From Serinus canaria (taxonomy: Eukaryota; Chordata; Aves; Passeriformes; Fringillidae): a stretch of 64,000 nt of DNA. Positions 10,871 to 23,490 of the stretch are shown piece by piece. How positions within the stretch are numbered: the first letter of the stretch is position 1; the number at the start of each line of letters is the position of its first letter. The position numbers were made by a program, and so were the translations under genes. Where the stretch lies: assembly GCF_022539315.1 (NCBI RefSeq), contig NC_066327.1, positions 13,928,995 to 13,992,994 on the forward strand, written 5' to 3'. The notes under the pieces were generated by a model. The model ran no database searches and had not been told where the DNA came from. It saw only the letters and a program-made list of their open reading frames with translations.

Positions 10871-13800
10871 ATGGAACACACAGACAGTGGGAGAGCAGAT
10901 GAATTCCCACCTGAGGAGTGCACAGTTTTTAGCCCTTGCATCCTCCAGAAGGAAGAACCTGTTTTCAGGAACTTCTCAACAGGCTGTTGGGAACTGCTGT
11001 GCCCCATGTTCTGGGCTGCCCTCTCTCAGGGAAGTTCCCCTGGCTAGGAACTGGGGTTAGAAATCTCAGTTAAGGCTCCAGTAGTCCCAACAGAGAGACT
11101 GTGGGTGTTTCCATCAGTTGACAATGTTTATTGGCATAATTGGATCTTCACAGGAGATGCTCAGGGATGCTCCACCCAGGGCCCAGCATTTTGACAATAA
11201 TGTGTGTGGTTTGATTTCCCTGCTTTGTAGCCTATAATTAAATAGTTGTCACATCTGATGCAGAGGATGGATGCTGTACTGTGATGTTCAAACCACAGTC
11301 CATTGAATCCCATGATATTCATAGAAACTTTCAGAGGCATTTGCAAAAGCAAATCAAGAAAATCAAGTTTACAGACAGCTCACATGCAGCCATATTTTTA
11401 GAGATGTGCAATGAGAAAAAGTTGGAAAACCACAGGTAGACAATATCCCACAGTGATTAAGAACTTGGGTTTGGGATGGGACCATGCTTTTATTTTGTCT
11501 CCTCAGGGCTTCCTTCTCCAGACTTGCCAGAATAGTTTCACAGTTGCATCTAGGGATGCTCATCCATGGAGCAGTCTGAAACTTGCCTGTGCCTTCTTTT
11601 TGAAGTTCAAGCAGGGCTTCAGTAGTGCCCAGGCAGGAATTCCCATCAGACTCCTCTTGTTCCCAGTGCTGGGGTTTGGCCATTCAAAGTAAAACATGAG
11701 CATGTGCCTCAACACACTGCTTACAAAATGAATGTATCTTTAAACAGAAAATGACCTGTTTGTTGCAGCATGTTCAATAGTCAGTTTCTGGCATATTTAT
11801 ACCTTTCTTTCCAATATATTAAACTGCCTTCTTTTCCAATAGGAAATGAAGGATTTCTACAAGGATGCCAAATCCTCCCTGCCAGAGTTTCATTCCTTCC
11901 CACACTATTTGCTGTTGGAGGAGGAGGGGAGAAAAAAAAAGAGAGAAAACAAAAAAAAGGAAGAAAAAGGAGATGGGAGTCAGATGGACTCAGAGCAGGA
12001 GCTGAGAGTGTTTTTTCTGGCCAACACACTTAGTGTTGCTGGTGCATTTTCTGCTTCCTTGAAAGGCCAGTGGGGGGGAAAAAAGAGATTAAGGTCATCA
12101 AGATAATACAAAGAATATTCAAACTGGAAGCAGAGGGGAAATATAGAAGGTCTGTTTTTCCAATAGTAAGTAATCAGAGTACAGGAGGATGTAATTTGCA
12201 GATTAGGAAAATGAACAAAGACTATAAAATTAACTTTATGACAGAGAAGAGAACAGTCCATTTGAAGGGGGGAATAAACTAACCTCCATAAAGCTTTATG
12301 GCTGATACAATCAGTATGTTGTTTTAAACTAAATAGGAAATATCAGCAAATAATCAACCATGGGGCAGTCTTCAAGCCTTGGTTATGTTGTAATCTGGAT
12401 TTGATGTGACACACAACCCCAGAAGATTTTTTCAGGCAGTGAAACCTTCACAGATTCCCAGTCCTGGCTCTGTGGGTGCACTTGGAGGTGGGGAGGAGGA
12501 AGGGAGTGCAAATGTGAGCCAAACCTGTGGCTGACAGCTGTCAATCACCCATCCTCCCTTCCTCTGGTGCCTCTTCTCCAAGCAAACAAAGCCAACCCTC
12601 TAAATGTGCTTCCTCCACAATGAAATCAAATTGTCTCTCACACTCCTGCCAGCCTGGGAGCAGCTCAGGGGGTGGATCAGAAATGAGAGGCTTTAATTAG
12701 CAAGGGGACTGCAGGTTAGTGACAGAGCAGGTTGCGATTACAGGGACCCCCCCATCTCAGGGTGATAGAAACTGTGCTCAGCTCGTTGCAGGAGAAACCA
12801 TAAACACATCCAAGGAAAATCTCTCATTTTCCTCACAAGAGGAACTGTTTTCTTCCCTTGAATTAGTAAGAATTGAGCTCCTGATCTGGTCTGAAAGAAT
12901 GGTGTCAAACTGGAGGGGAAAGAGGTTTTTGTGACATAATTTTATAAATCATCCTAATTTTTATTCCATTCGCTTTCATTCTTATTTCTCCTTCAACTGT
13001 TTTTTTAAGGTGAAAAGAGGCAAAAGACTCACATTTGGTGTATTCTGTTGTTCATGCTATTCATGTCTGTAAGTAAATTTTCCAGTAGCCTGTGAACCCA
13101 CCTTGAGTTTTATGGGACTCCAATGCAAGCCCTCAGAGGAACTGTAACTCCAGAGCCACATTCTCAAATGGACAATTCTCTTGTTTCTTTTCTATTCCAT
13201 TTTCCAGCAGAGAGGAAAATATACAAAGCAAATAAACAAATACATTAAAAAAAAAACCCAAACCCAAGTAAGGGGCTGACTGTCCTCTCGAGAAATTCAA
13301 AGTAAATAATTAGGAATAGATCCAAAGGTTTTAATGAAGCTGCCTGGATGTAAAACTGCTGTCAGTTCAGCATAAACCTCCCAGGCTACTTAAAAAGGAG
13401 GAAAAACAAGTTTGCTTAGGAAGCAAATTTGCTCCAGGACAGAATTCTCCTTGTTTGTGTGACACAGATCCCACCACAAGATCTTCAAATTTAAAACATT
13501 TTTTCTTTTTATTTAAACCAAAGTGCCTGATTGTGATACTGCCATTCCTGGGGTCTATATTCTCTCTTCAGAAACAGAGAGCAAAACTCTATAGGCCTGG
13601 GAAAGGTCAAGTGGCCTCAATAAAATACAAACAGGCTCAAATTGTTACTCAAACAATACTACACAAAAGTATAAAAATCCTGAAGAATTAAAGAGTTCTT
13701 TTAATAAGAATGGGAAGGTTCTGCTCCCAGTAACATGTTTTTTTTTCAATTTGCTTTATATTTTATTATCCATAGAGTCTTTCTTTAGCTGCTAAAAGCA

Positions 13801-14155
13801 CAAGGTTTAGAAACTTTGTGTAAACTTCAGTTTTCTTTAAATTTTGGTTTTGGTTTTTGCAAAGCAGTTTTCTTCAGTTTTGTGAGATGGAACAATTGAA
13901 ATTCAGGAAAAATCTTCCCCTGGAAAATTTTGAATTTCCTCATTAAAGAAGAATACCTGAAACAAACATTCAGCAAGCTCTGTGAAATCCTATTTCACTC
14001 ATCAGGGAAAAAAAGGTAAAAAAAAATATCGTGCCTTTGAAAACGTACAGCCTGCTTTCTTTGTGCAAAACTTTCAGCATTTGTGGGGCTATATTTAGCA
14101 TGAAGAATGTGATTTTTGTCTCCTTGAAGTCTCAGTTAAAAATTCAGAGCCACTT
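10871..14155. other. Unique sequence, no gene recognised
   Basis: No confident exon, RNA gene or transposon is seen. A purine-rich run at about 11918-12010 and an A run near 13245 are the only compositional features. Small open frames here are below 105 codons. Confidence 0.5.
11918..12010 (+). repeat. Short purine-rich run
   Basis: A nearly uninterrupted A/G run (GGAGGAGGGGAGAAAAAAAAAG, then AGAAAACAAAAAAAAGGAAG) lies in otherwise mixed sequence. It is a low-complexity tract with no evident function. Confidence 0.7.
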
Positions 14156-14159
14156 TTAT

Positions 14160-14345
14160 GGCAGAGATTGTGAGGCTTTGTTAGTTGTGTTTCATTAAAC
14201 GACCGTGCTTGTCACATGCATGAACATCTCAGTCCTTTAATGGGTCGCCCTGCCCCTTGTGATTAGCAGGAGGAAGGAGTTTGATATATTTGTCAAAAAA
14301 GGCTGTCCTCAGTGAGCCAAAATAAAATGAATTCTCTGATATGCA
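14160..14345. promoter_or_regulatory. Candidate conserved noncoding element
   Basis: Repeat-free AT-rich sequence with retained CpGs (AAACGACCGTGC, GGGTCGCCC), a CATGCATGAACAT word, and homeobox-like cores. No open frame. Inferred from texture only. Confidence 0.3.
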
Positions 14346-14488
14346 AGAAGTTAAATACTTTTAGACTGCCTTGGCTCGGGATCTGACATCTTTTACTAAC
14401 ACTTAGGTAGAATCAGTAGTCAGAGACCTCAGAGGCGAGGGCAAGATTTCAAACCAGATTTATGCTCTTGAGCACTTTTAGAACTGTG

Positions 14489-14504
14489 TGTGTGTATACA
14501 CACA
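14489..14504. repeat. Perfect 16-nt palindrome
   Basis: TGTGTGTATACACACA is its own reverse complement. It is a purine-pyrimidine alternation that could form a small cruciform or Z-DNA. It is probably a chance product of a short TG/CA repeat. Confidence 0.7.
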
Positions 14505-14559
14505 TCTATCACTGCAGTTATGGCCCATCCTGCAGCTATCTGGGAGACTCCAGCTGCAA

Positions 14560-14690
14560 CCCTTCCGAATGCCACGCGCTCCTCAATGCTTTCCACCTTC
14601 ATAGCTCCCCTGGGAGTCAGGGAAGTGTTATTTTTTTCCCCATTTTACAGATGGGAACTGAGAGGTTCATGGGCAAGTAGGAAGATCGTG
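14560..14690 (-). mobile_element. MIR-like (CORE-SINE) fossil
   Basis: CCCCATTTTACAGATGGGAACTGAGAGG followed by GGCAAG matches the reverse complement of the MIR core (GCAAGT...CTCAGTTTCCTCATCTGTAAAATGGGG). MIR-type elements spread in early amniotes and are rare and degraded in birds. The match is strong over about 40 bp and fades on both sides, so the boundaries are approximate. Confidence 0.6.
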
Positions 14691-14699
14691 ACAGTGTAA

Positions 14700-17600
14700 G
14701 GCATTAAGCACAACTTTTCCATGACAAAAACTGTGCATCTTGGAGTTCAGTGATCCCAGCCATGGGGTGTCCTCAGTCTGAGGCAAGAAAGCTCAAATTT
14801 TACCTGCATGGGACAGACCTTGTCAAAATGAACAGCAGGGTCAGATGCCCCAAAACCCAGCACTGCCTTACTAGGAATGCTCCTTCCAAGGGATGCTTTG
14901 GGCCTTGGGAATGTGCTGTAGAGGAGGGAGAGGAAGAACTCAGTGTCCCAGAGGTAAGAGCCTAACAGTGCAGAAGGATGGGGGTCAGGCCAGATGCTAC
15001 TGGTTCTGCTCTTATTTGCTACTTTTGGAGGATGCAGGCAGCAAATTGCAGCTGTGAAATTGCAGGGCTGGGCAGGCAGAGCTCACTGCAGTGAGCAATA
15101 TGGCAATTATAAAACATGACTTTCTCCTTGGTGGGACACTGCTGTGAGCCAATTTTACTCTGAGGTAAAGACCACATCTGTCAGGGTTCACCTCCTCTTC
15201 ACAGGTCCTTTGGACACTCATGCAGGGCCAACTTGTCCTGTGCAGGACGGGAATTGGCTCCCAGCACATCTCTATCCCAAACTGGTGCTAGCAGATCATC
15301 TCCTGGGGCAGGCAGTCTCTGCACAGCTTAGGTTACACAGATCTCATCCTGCAGGGTTATGTGTGGGATAGCAGCACTTAAACCTCTTTGGGCACCAGTC
15401 AGCACTGCGCTTCCTCTAGGCTTGAAAGGAAAAAGCAATTTCAAAGCCAAGATTTTAGAAACAAAAGTGAACCTCTTAATTGCATTTTTCACTCAGGAAT
15501 GTGAAGGAATCACTGTGAACCTTGAAAGTTTGATATGTACCAGACCAGTAAATAGATTTGGCTTTGTTTTTTTAATGTTTTGCATACTTTGTTTTTCAAA
15601 CTTTCACCAGCTCTGCTTTGTTTCAGTTAATGAAATTCTTCTATTGCAGCACTGGGACTTTTAAAGCATTTTCATAACCTCCTGTCTTGGTCTCCAAGGT
15701 ATAAACATTATTTTATAATTAGCCTTCACAACTATGTTATACATTTGAAAAGGAGGAAAAAAAAATGTTTTTCCCCCATTTTTATATAGGGGAATTACAG
15801 TTTCTATCTGGGGACTGAAAGAATGTGCGTGTATGCGCGCGCAGAGGAGAGAGAGAGAGATTCAATCTGTTAAAATTTCATCTCTTGCCAGTTACTCATG
15901 AAATCATCGTTTAGGAGAGAGAGTGGGAAATTACTGAGTGCATTAGAAAAATCCTCACTCTATCCTTAATGAAACAACACTAAAAGATGATGGAAGAGGG
16001 AAGACTTAAGGACATTTGTGTTCTACTAAGAAAACGTGGCGATGGAACATTGACTTTTTGCCCCCTGTTATGTAATTTGGCATCAGACTCTTGGTAGCTG
16101 ATCCTGATGGGAATGAATTTGTCTCTTGCCCTTATTCCTGCCAATCCCCTATGGTGTTTTCTTATGGCCACATCATATCAGAATAAAGCTGTCACCAAGG
16201 TAACCACATGTGCATGTGCACAATCGTGTACACGCACTGTGTAATTAAGTCCAAGTGTAAATAATAATATTCACCACAGTGTGCAGAATTGATGTGCTCC
16301 AGGAGCCCTCACACTGTGCCTTTGGTGGAGGCTTGGCCTCACAGTTTTCCACAATGGAGAAACTGAGTCACAGGGGAGTCTGGGAGCCTCCCAGACACAG
16401 GGAGAGGCAGTGCATCCATCAGCTTCCTGCAGTGTGGGGACGGCCCACAGCTTTTTCCGTAGTAGGCACCACTTATTATTGCAGCCCCTGATCTTTAAAC
16501 TCGGGTCCTCTGAAGTGTTTCTGCCAGGTTTATTCTCATCCAGGCAGAATTTTTTGTGCTATTACTTGTAGACAGAAAAGCTTCTCCTCCACCCAGCCCA
16601 GAATGGTTGCACATGGACTCATGTAAGGATCCTTGCCTTGACTTCAGTAAAATTTGGATTAAGTCCCAGCAATCTTTCCAGCCTTTGTAGCAGGGAACAG
16701 CCCCACACGAAGGGAAGCTGCCTTGAACCATTTTTGAAGTAGTAGCTTTCTGTGCTGTAATAAATTTTCAGGGTGTTTTCAACAGAGTGAATAAATCCAT
16801 AGGAGAGATGGCTTAATGGATTTTGAATTTTCTAACAAGGAATGTGCCAAGGCTTTTCCAATAGAAAAGCACCCTTGAATATTTCATTCAGGTATGTGAC
16901 AGGTGCGTGAATTACAGTGCATTTCCAAAGGTTTGGTTATTTTGGGGGCTTTTTTTCCTGTGGAGAAAGATGCTCATCCAAAGTCTGACCTAGAGGGAAG
17001 CTTTTACAGATTAAAGAGCAATCCAGTGAAGGGGAGGAAGTAGGAATCAAGTGGTTAATTTCTGTTTTCAGCAATCTCATAGAAAAAAAAATCCATGTGA
17101 GCATGGCAAAATATTAGTCTATGTCTTTTGAAAGCCTCCAAAAGATCTGTGTGAAGCGTGCATTAAGTGGGAAGGATACAGGTGTTTTCAGCTCTTGCAG
17201 CCTACGAGCAGGCCTGGGGCAAACCTGAGCACACGGAATAATGTAACGAGAAACATCCCTCCATGCTTCAGTGGGAAAATGCAAATAGGCTCATCTCCTC
17301 TTTTGAGGAGGAGTTCAGATAAGGCACTCCTGGAGCCAAGGAGCCTGTTTGGTGTTTTCCCTGCCTGGAATATTATGGTGGGAGGGAGTGAGGGGCACAC
17401 ATGGAGATGCAACACCAGAATGGGCAATGTCCCCCAATGCCCCTCTCTCTGCTACACTCATCCAAAAGATTTGTCAGCTGCCAGCTTTGCTCTGCCTCTC
17501 TTTGTCCCTGCCAGCACCCTGAGTGCCCACATTGACCTGCTGTCAGTTGGGGGCTACTGGAACTTGAAGAGGAGTAGCCCAAGCGAGAGGTGCAGCAGAG

Positions 17601-18840
17601 TCCTGCCTGTCACAGAATGAAGATTCTGAGCTTTGCTGGGGCCTGGCTGCCTCCTGCTCACCCCCTTCTCCAGCCACATCCCTTTCAAGGAAAGGCTCTC
17701 AAAAATGTTTTGATTTCATTTTACAAGTAGTTTGCTTAAAACATTTCTTTCCAGCCTTTTCTCTCAGTTTGTTTTCTTTGCTAGTTCAGCCTTCAGAAGA
17801 AACAAGTTTCTTTTTTTCCTGTACCTATAAAGAATAATATTTTTTCAAAAGTTTAGGTGGGATCCAATGGCATGAACTTCATTGCAAGAGCTGAAATAGG
17901 TAGGGAGCTTTTCTGAAAAACCTAGTCCCAACTAGGACTGCTGAGCTATGCAGGTAACCAGCAAATAGTTAAGGCTAACACAGAAATTCAGCACCAGTTG
18001 GGTGACAGAATTCCCTTCCCACCAAAGAAAATCCCAGAAGAAAAGAAGATGATTTTAATTATGACAGGGTTTTTTTTCAGAAGGTTTACAAAGTATTCCC
18101 CCTTCACCTCTCACTGAATAATTTTAATAACTCTTGGAAAATGCCAATTGTCATAAATTCTTGTCTTTGCTTTTTAATTTTTTTGTTATTAATGTTTTGT
18201 AATTTTGTGTAATCCATGACTGTGGATATCAAAATAACATGGATATCAAACACTACTATGTTTTAAAAACTCCAGCTCCAGGCATCATGTAAATACCTGC
18301 TTTTGTGGCAAAGGAGAAAAAAATATCCAGGCAGGTGGGGGAACTCTGGTCAATCTGAGTGCAGTCTTAAATAAAAGCACAAAAGGATTCTAAATATTTT
18401 CTATTTTTTCAAGCAAAGCTGATCCGATCTGAGGACCTGATTTGTGGTGCCTGAAGACTTGAACTTGGCAGTTCTACACTGACTGTGATATAATTTTCAT
18501 CTACAAGAGTAGAGAAAGGATTAGAATTCAGCTTGCCTAACTAGATGTTGATGTCTTTAATCAAAAAAAAAAAAAAATACTGACTTGCTATTTAGGGCTG
18601 CTCAGTTAGTTTACATAGCAGCCCTTCTATTTTTAAAAGTTAAAATATTTTTCATACTTCTTTTAAAACAAACTGTTCAGTAACCAACCAACGGTCCAGT
18701 AATAGAATTAATTTCAACAGATATATCAAAGAACTAAAAGAAAATGGTAAGTGTTCACTTATATAAAATAAATCTTTTCCATGTAAGTTTTCATCTGCTT
18801 CTGAAATACAGGAAAATCAAAATTATAACTGGCATTCACA
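14700..18840. other. Unique sequence, no gene recognised
   Basis: Apart from the MIR-like fragment at 16.3 kb, a short GA run near 15848, and an A run near 18564, I see nothing recognisable. GC-richer patches at 14.75-15.4 and 17.2-17.7 kb carry open frames up to 141 codons without domain-like content. Confidence 0.5.
16325..16390 (-). mobile_element. Possible MIR-like fossil
   Basis: ACAATGGAGAAACTGAGTCACAGGGGAG resembles the MIR antisense core (ACAGATGAGGAAACTGAGGCACAGAGAG). Only about 30 bp is convincing. Confidence 0.4.
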
Positions 18841-19150
18841 AACCGATTATTGAACTCAACAGCCCAATTCTGAATTTTCACTGATTTAATTAAGAGCAAC
18901 ATTTGGGCCTAGCTAGAAGCAATAATAAGTGCTTCTTCATTAGGTGTTTTCAGTGTAATTTCTTAAGGGAAAAGATAGATGCTTCTAAATCTGTCATTTG
19001 GTGAACGGTTCTGTGTAATATATTAGAGCCATTGATTAGAGTAATATGGCAAAAAGCAAAGCCTGATCGATCATCCATGCAGTCAATGGGTGTCTTTGAT
19101 TAAGTCCAAAAAGAGCAATATAAAATCACAGTAATTCCAGGCAATATAGA
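18841..19150. promoter_or_regulatory. Candidate conserved noncoding element
   Basis: This AT-rich, repeat-free stretch has many homeodomain-type cores (GATTTAATTAAGAGC, TGATTAGAGTAATATGG, TTTGATTAAG), a CCTGATCGATCATCC word, and no sustained open frame. The even, non-repetitive texture is typical of vertebrate developmental enhancers in gene deserts. This is inference and not alignment. Confidence 0.4.
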
Positions 19151-19325
19151 GACACACTCTTGCTTTGCATCCCTAATTCCACTCCAGGGTCTGTCAGTGC
19201 CTAATCTGGATTTCCTGGGGAGCAGCAATTCCATCTCACTGAGGCTTTTGAGGTTGCAACACTTCCCTTTTGTTCTACAGAGGAATGAAAAGCAAACAAG
19301 TTAAAGTCAGATGCACACACGGAAT

Positions 19326-19331
19326 TTTATT
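19326..19331 (-). terminator. Possible minus-strand polyadenylation signal
   Basis: Reading the minus strand, CCTCAATAAAATTCCGTGTGTGC places AATAAA just upstream of a GT-rich downstream element, the expected layout of a vertebrate cleavage site. A GC-richer 300-bp stretch (19332-19640) lies upstream in the transcript direction. No coding frame there is recognised: a 101-codon frame ends inside the signal. AATAAA is common by chance in AT-rich DNA. Confidence 0.25.
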
Positions 19332-22149
19332 GAGGCACTTGGAGGTGGCTGTTAAAGGGCAGGGCAGTTTGTGCAGTGACTCCAATCTCTGCCTGTTGTT
19401 GGCAACCATGCCTTGAAGTCTTGGTCTTCAGCACTCCAAAAGCGATTTGGGGCTCAGGACCCCCAGTGCTGGGTCTCCAGGAAACACTTTGGCTCCTGTG
19501 CCAGTGCTGGCACCCCTGCACCTCATTTTGCACCGGCAATGCCATGGCTGTCTCCTGCTGGACCCTCCCAGGTGAGGCTGTGGGGTCACAGGGTGTGACT
19601 GCTGTGAGCCATTGTCCATCCACTCCCAGCAATGATGAGGCTTGTTGTTATCACATAATCAGTTTATCCAACAAAACTTCCAAAATATTTAACCTGGCTG
19701 TTTCCAACTCCCTTTCCTGGGTTCAGGTTGCTTTGTTTTACATTAGCACTTATATTAACATCATTATCCTTCCCACCAGAGGATAAGTCATGTTTTTTCT
19801 TACATTCAATGGACCCAGTTCCTCATTGAGAGAATTGACACCAATCATCACTTACAGGTATTTTCAAAGGAGTTAAGTGGAATGGGTGCCTGATTTCCTT
19901 TGCTGTTCATTAGGATTTAGCACTTACCAAGTTTTTGCATATCCTGCTGCATCCTTGACTACCTAAGACCTTTTTAAACTGGTTCTTTAGGCTTTTGATT
20001 TGGTGTTTATGTTTTTTTCTAAAGTACAAAATGTTCCCTTCTGTAGAAGCATTGGTATGTGCCGTCTATCTGTCTGGAGATTCTGTGATGAGGAGGGGAG
20101 GGAAATAGCCAGTGACAATGATTTCTCTTGCTGTTTTTTTTTTCCCTCCCTTCATATAATTTAAATCAAAATATCTAAACCTCAGACCTGAAACCAACTT
20201 CACAGTCTTACTTTGTATGTAAAAATATTCCATTTAAATCAGCAGTAAAGCTAACATGAAAGTGCCAATAAATAATATATGCAAAGAGTTTTTTTTATCA
20301 ATATATAAAGAAATGTGGAGTTGTGAAGCTGCTGAAAACAAGCATTAGGAAATGTAATGAAGCAAGAATTAGAACAGCATAGTTCCTCTGGCCATTATAA
20401 ATGAGAACGCCAGGTACCTGGAGAACAGGAAAACTGATGAGTACAGTCTGTTCAGGAGAGAAGGAGGAAAATTTCCCCCAGGAACACATTTCAAATTACT
20501 TATTTATGAACTGATGAACTGGGAGACCACCTATAGAGAGACAGGAGCAAGCAGTCTGCTGCAGACAGCTACAGAACTCCAGCTAATTGTGCTGCTGTTT
20601 TCTGTTATAACTCCTGCTCTCCAGCTGGGCTTCGGAGGCAGGAAATTTAGGCATTGACTAGAAGTTGCACTTTCCCTCCTTCTTGTCGGCATAAATATAT
20701 ATATGTATATTTTAATCTGCTGGAATAATTCAGCAAAGTCCTGGGAAAACAGCTGCTGCCTTTGTCATGACAGTGTTGGGGAGTTTGTGGGGTAGAGCTT
20801 CCAAGGGAAAAGTTTTTAAGCATGCATTCATCCCTTGGCAAAGGTGACTCCAAAATCTGGAGATATATGGGCTGAAATTGAAATGTGGAATGTTCCTCTG
20901 TTTTCATCTCTGAACATCACTGCCAGGGTTTTTAGCTGCACAGGAAGAGAAACATGCAGGCACATATACCCAGTAGGTACAATATGCATTATTTGTGTAA
21001 ATGCACAGGGCTGTGCACACGGACAGACTTCATACAAATTTTCTACATAAATCTCTGCTAGCTGATGTTATTTTCTCTCTCCATGTTCACATATACACAA
21101 GAATCAAAATGATATTTCTTTTATCCAGTACTAGTATAGAATGGATCCAGTTTGCTCCATAATACAGAAATCCTAATGTAGCCCAAGTTCTAAGGGCTTT
21201 TTAAGGAAAAAGAATAACTGTAGGTACTTGTTAACAAGATCTAATAAGATGGAGAAGAGATAGTTAAATTGCTGTAACTATTAAGTGGCTGAAAATAAAT
21301 TTCAGAAGACCTCATCAGTTGAAGCACAGAGGGTCTTAACAGAGAATTCATTTTATCACTTCAGAAAATGGAATTTAGGTGTCTGGCTTGTACGAAGTAA
21401 AGAGAGACAGAAGAACCTTTAGCAGAGAACTGTGAGGCTCCAAGATAATTTCCATGGATGGACAGTCTCAGCCTGTGTTGTGAGTTAGCACAGGGGCTCT
21501 GCATGGTGGTACCCAGTGATTTGAGTGGTGGCTCACTAAAACTCCCCCAGGTGAAGGCTCACATGTGAGACCAGCCTGGAGGTTAAATATAGATGTGAGA
21601 ACTGGGGAACACTGAGCACACAGCATATTTACCTTCCAGAAGAAAGAAAAGTTGGTTGCCCTTGATGAAATGTGCTTCTTTATCAGTGAGGTGCTTTCTC
21701 CAGGAGTCAGGGACCAGGTGTCTGTTGGCAGTTGTGTGTTGGGATCTCAGGCTGTTCCTGGCATCAGGTGAGGGCCAGCACAGGTCCCAGAACACTGGTC
21801 CAGTGTCCTCCCTACATGAACAGCCTCTCTAGATGTTCTCTGCTGAACTCAGCATTGGCTGCAGGTTTCAAATGCAGCTGGTTCAAGGTGCACTGCATTT
21901 AGCCCTCTGAAAAATGGTGAAGGCAAAGAGCAAAAAGGTAAGAGATGTCTCTGAAAGAGTAGGATACAATCAGTTGCCATGGGCTGGGTATTCAGGTGTG
22001 CTTGGTGAATACTGAAACCTGGTACCTCCAAGAGGTTGAGAAGGAATGTCAAAATTTCAAACCTGCCAAGTACTGAGCAGTGGTTTCAGTGGGACCTGGG
22101 AGTGCTCTCAGGCTGCACAGACACTGATTTCCTTTCTTCTTTCCTGTAG
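19332..22149. other. Unique sequence, no gene recognised
   Basis: A GC-richer block at 19.33-19.65 kb is followed by ordinary AT-rich DNA. No repeat, RNA gene or domain-bearing frame is recognised. Confidence 0.5.
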
Positions 22150-22484
22150 GTACATTGGCAAGTCAATATAGGGGAAATGTGCAATGCTGTTGCTGTTGCT
22201 GCATGTGTTCCACAAATAGAGAATGTACTTTTCCCATCCTGTCATTTATTATGAAATGCTACGGATGGGACTGGAGTGACACAGTGGATCTATCACTGCT
22301 CTTCATTAGGTTTGACACCAAGAACACTTTAGAGTTTGCAGCAATAGGACCTAGAAAAACTGTTAACCCAAATAAAACCTCTGTAAGGATGTGGAGAGAT
22401 AAAAGGGAACTTAACAAAGTGGAAATTTTTATAGCAATGAGACAGAGAGAGAGGAGAGCATCAAGATTTATTGCAAATGACTAG
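22131..22484 (+). other. Splice-acceptor-like site followed by an open frame (unverified exon)
   Basis: A polypyrimidine tract TTTCCTTTCTTCTTTCCTGTAG ends in AG at 22149. It is followed by about 335 bp without a stop in one frame, ending TAG at 22484. The predicted peptide has a Cys run from a TGCTGT repeat, then mixed residues with a basic, Arg-rich C-terminus. It matches no family I know. The first candidate start codon is TTG and not ATG, so this would have to be an internal or terminal exon. A stop-free run of this length is not rare by chance, and no upstream exon is identified. Confidence 0.15.
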
Positions 22485-22734
22485 TAGCAAAAGCTTCAAG
22501 CATTAGCTAATTTTTATTTGCTTCTTTTATCATAAAAATTTAAACAATCAAAGAGCCAGTGATGGTATTAACCCTGCTTCAATGAAGAAACAAATACTTT
22601 CATTATTGCTTCTGTTCTGAAAAAAAAACCCTTCTGCAAAAATGAATATGGAACAGCGTCACACCTCAGTGAAACTTTTTCCTTAAGTATTCAGAACATT
22701 TTGTGAGGCTGATCAATTGGGATTTTTTTTTAAA

Positions 22735-22945
22735 TACCCGACTTGGTTACACTGGCAGGTATTCACAAGTGACAATTATTTCAACATTAATTTGATAGCT
22801 CCCGACAGCCTCGGAGATGGGATAGAATCACCTGGAAGCTGGCATTTTGCATTGTACCATTCTGTCTATATGGGAACTGTCATCTTCCATTCAATATGGG
22901 AAATGCTATCTGCATACAGGCTTCAAAAAAGTTATAATTTCTTCT
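22735..22945. promoter_or_regulatory. Candidate conserved noncoding element
   Basis: Repeat-free sequence with retained CpGs (ACCCGACTTGG, CTCCCGACAGCCTCGG), ACAATTATTTCAACATTAATTTG-type homeobox and SOX cores, and paired ATGGGA words. It is adjacent to a further candidate at 23.04-23.49 kb, and together they form a block. Inferred from texture only. Confidence 0.4.
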
Positions 22946-23039
22946 AAGTGATTGAAACTCATAGATCTCTCTCTTTCTCTCTCCCTTTTCAAGCTACACC
23001 TGAGAGGTAGCAATGATGACAGGCTGGTTTAACACAGCT

Positions 23040-23490
23040 CTTGCCAAGATTAAGTAGTTGTCAGACAGATATCATTGGAGACTAAGGGATTGCTTTTGGA
23101 AGTCATTCTGAATTGCTAACTAACCGGGAGCTTGTTCCTAGACGGGTGCGGATTCTTTTGTTTCCAGGGATTGACACATCTGCAGTAACAATGGAGCACT
23201 CCTTGCCTGATACCTGATTTGTGCTGGTCACCGTTTTAGCTGGAAAAGAGGATCTAATGAATGCCCCTTTCACCAATTATTTGCAAAAGCAGAGAACACC
23301 CAGAGCTGCTATTTTTGGACCGTTGGCTTGAGCAATTTGATTATTTACGGCTAAGTGAAAATATTTGCAGCAATGCCGTTCATTGTCAGAACAGACTTAC
23401 ATATCAGATGAATCTGTGTGAAGGTCCAGCAATAACCTCTCCAGTGTCAGCTTTGCCAGTTTTTCAGCAGGTAGGTGGGGAGGGATGTGT
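23040..23490. promoter_or_regulatory. Candidate conserved noncoding element
   Basis: About 450 bp of complex, repeat-free sequence keeps CpGs in an AT-rich context (AACTAACCGGGAGC, AGACGGGTGCGG, TTTACGGC, GCCGTTC). It carries AACAATGG (a SOX core), CACCAATTATTTGC and GCTAAGTG words. A 93-codon frame crosses part of it but lacks domain-like content. It is the second-best CNE candidate in the window. Confidence 0.45.

Noticed and set aside
10281..10910. 209-codon minus-strand open frame
   Set aside because: It reads the pyrimidine-rich strand of a purine-rich tract and gives a Ser/Pro/Leu/Phe low-complexity peptide. Two other minus-strand frames overlap it equally well.
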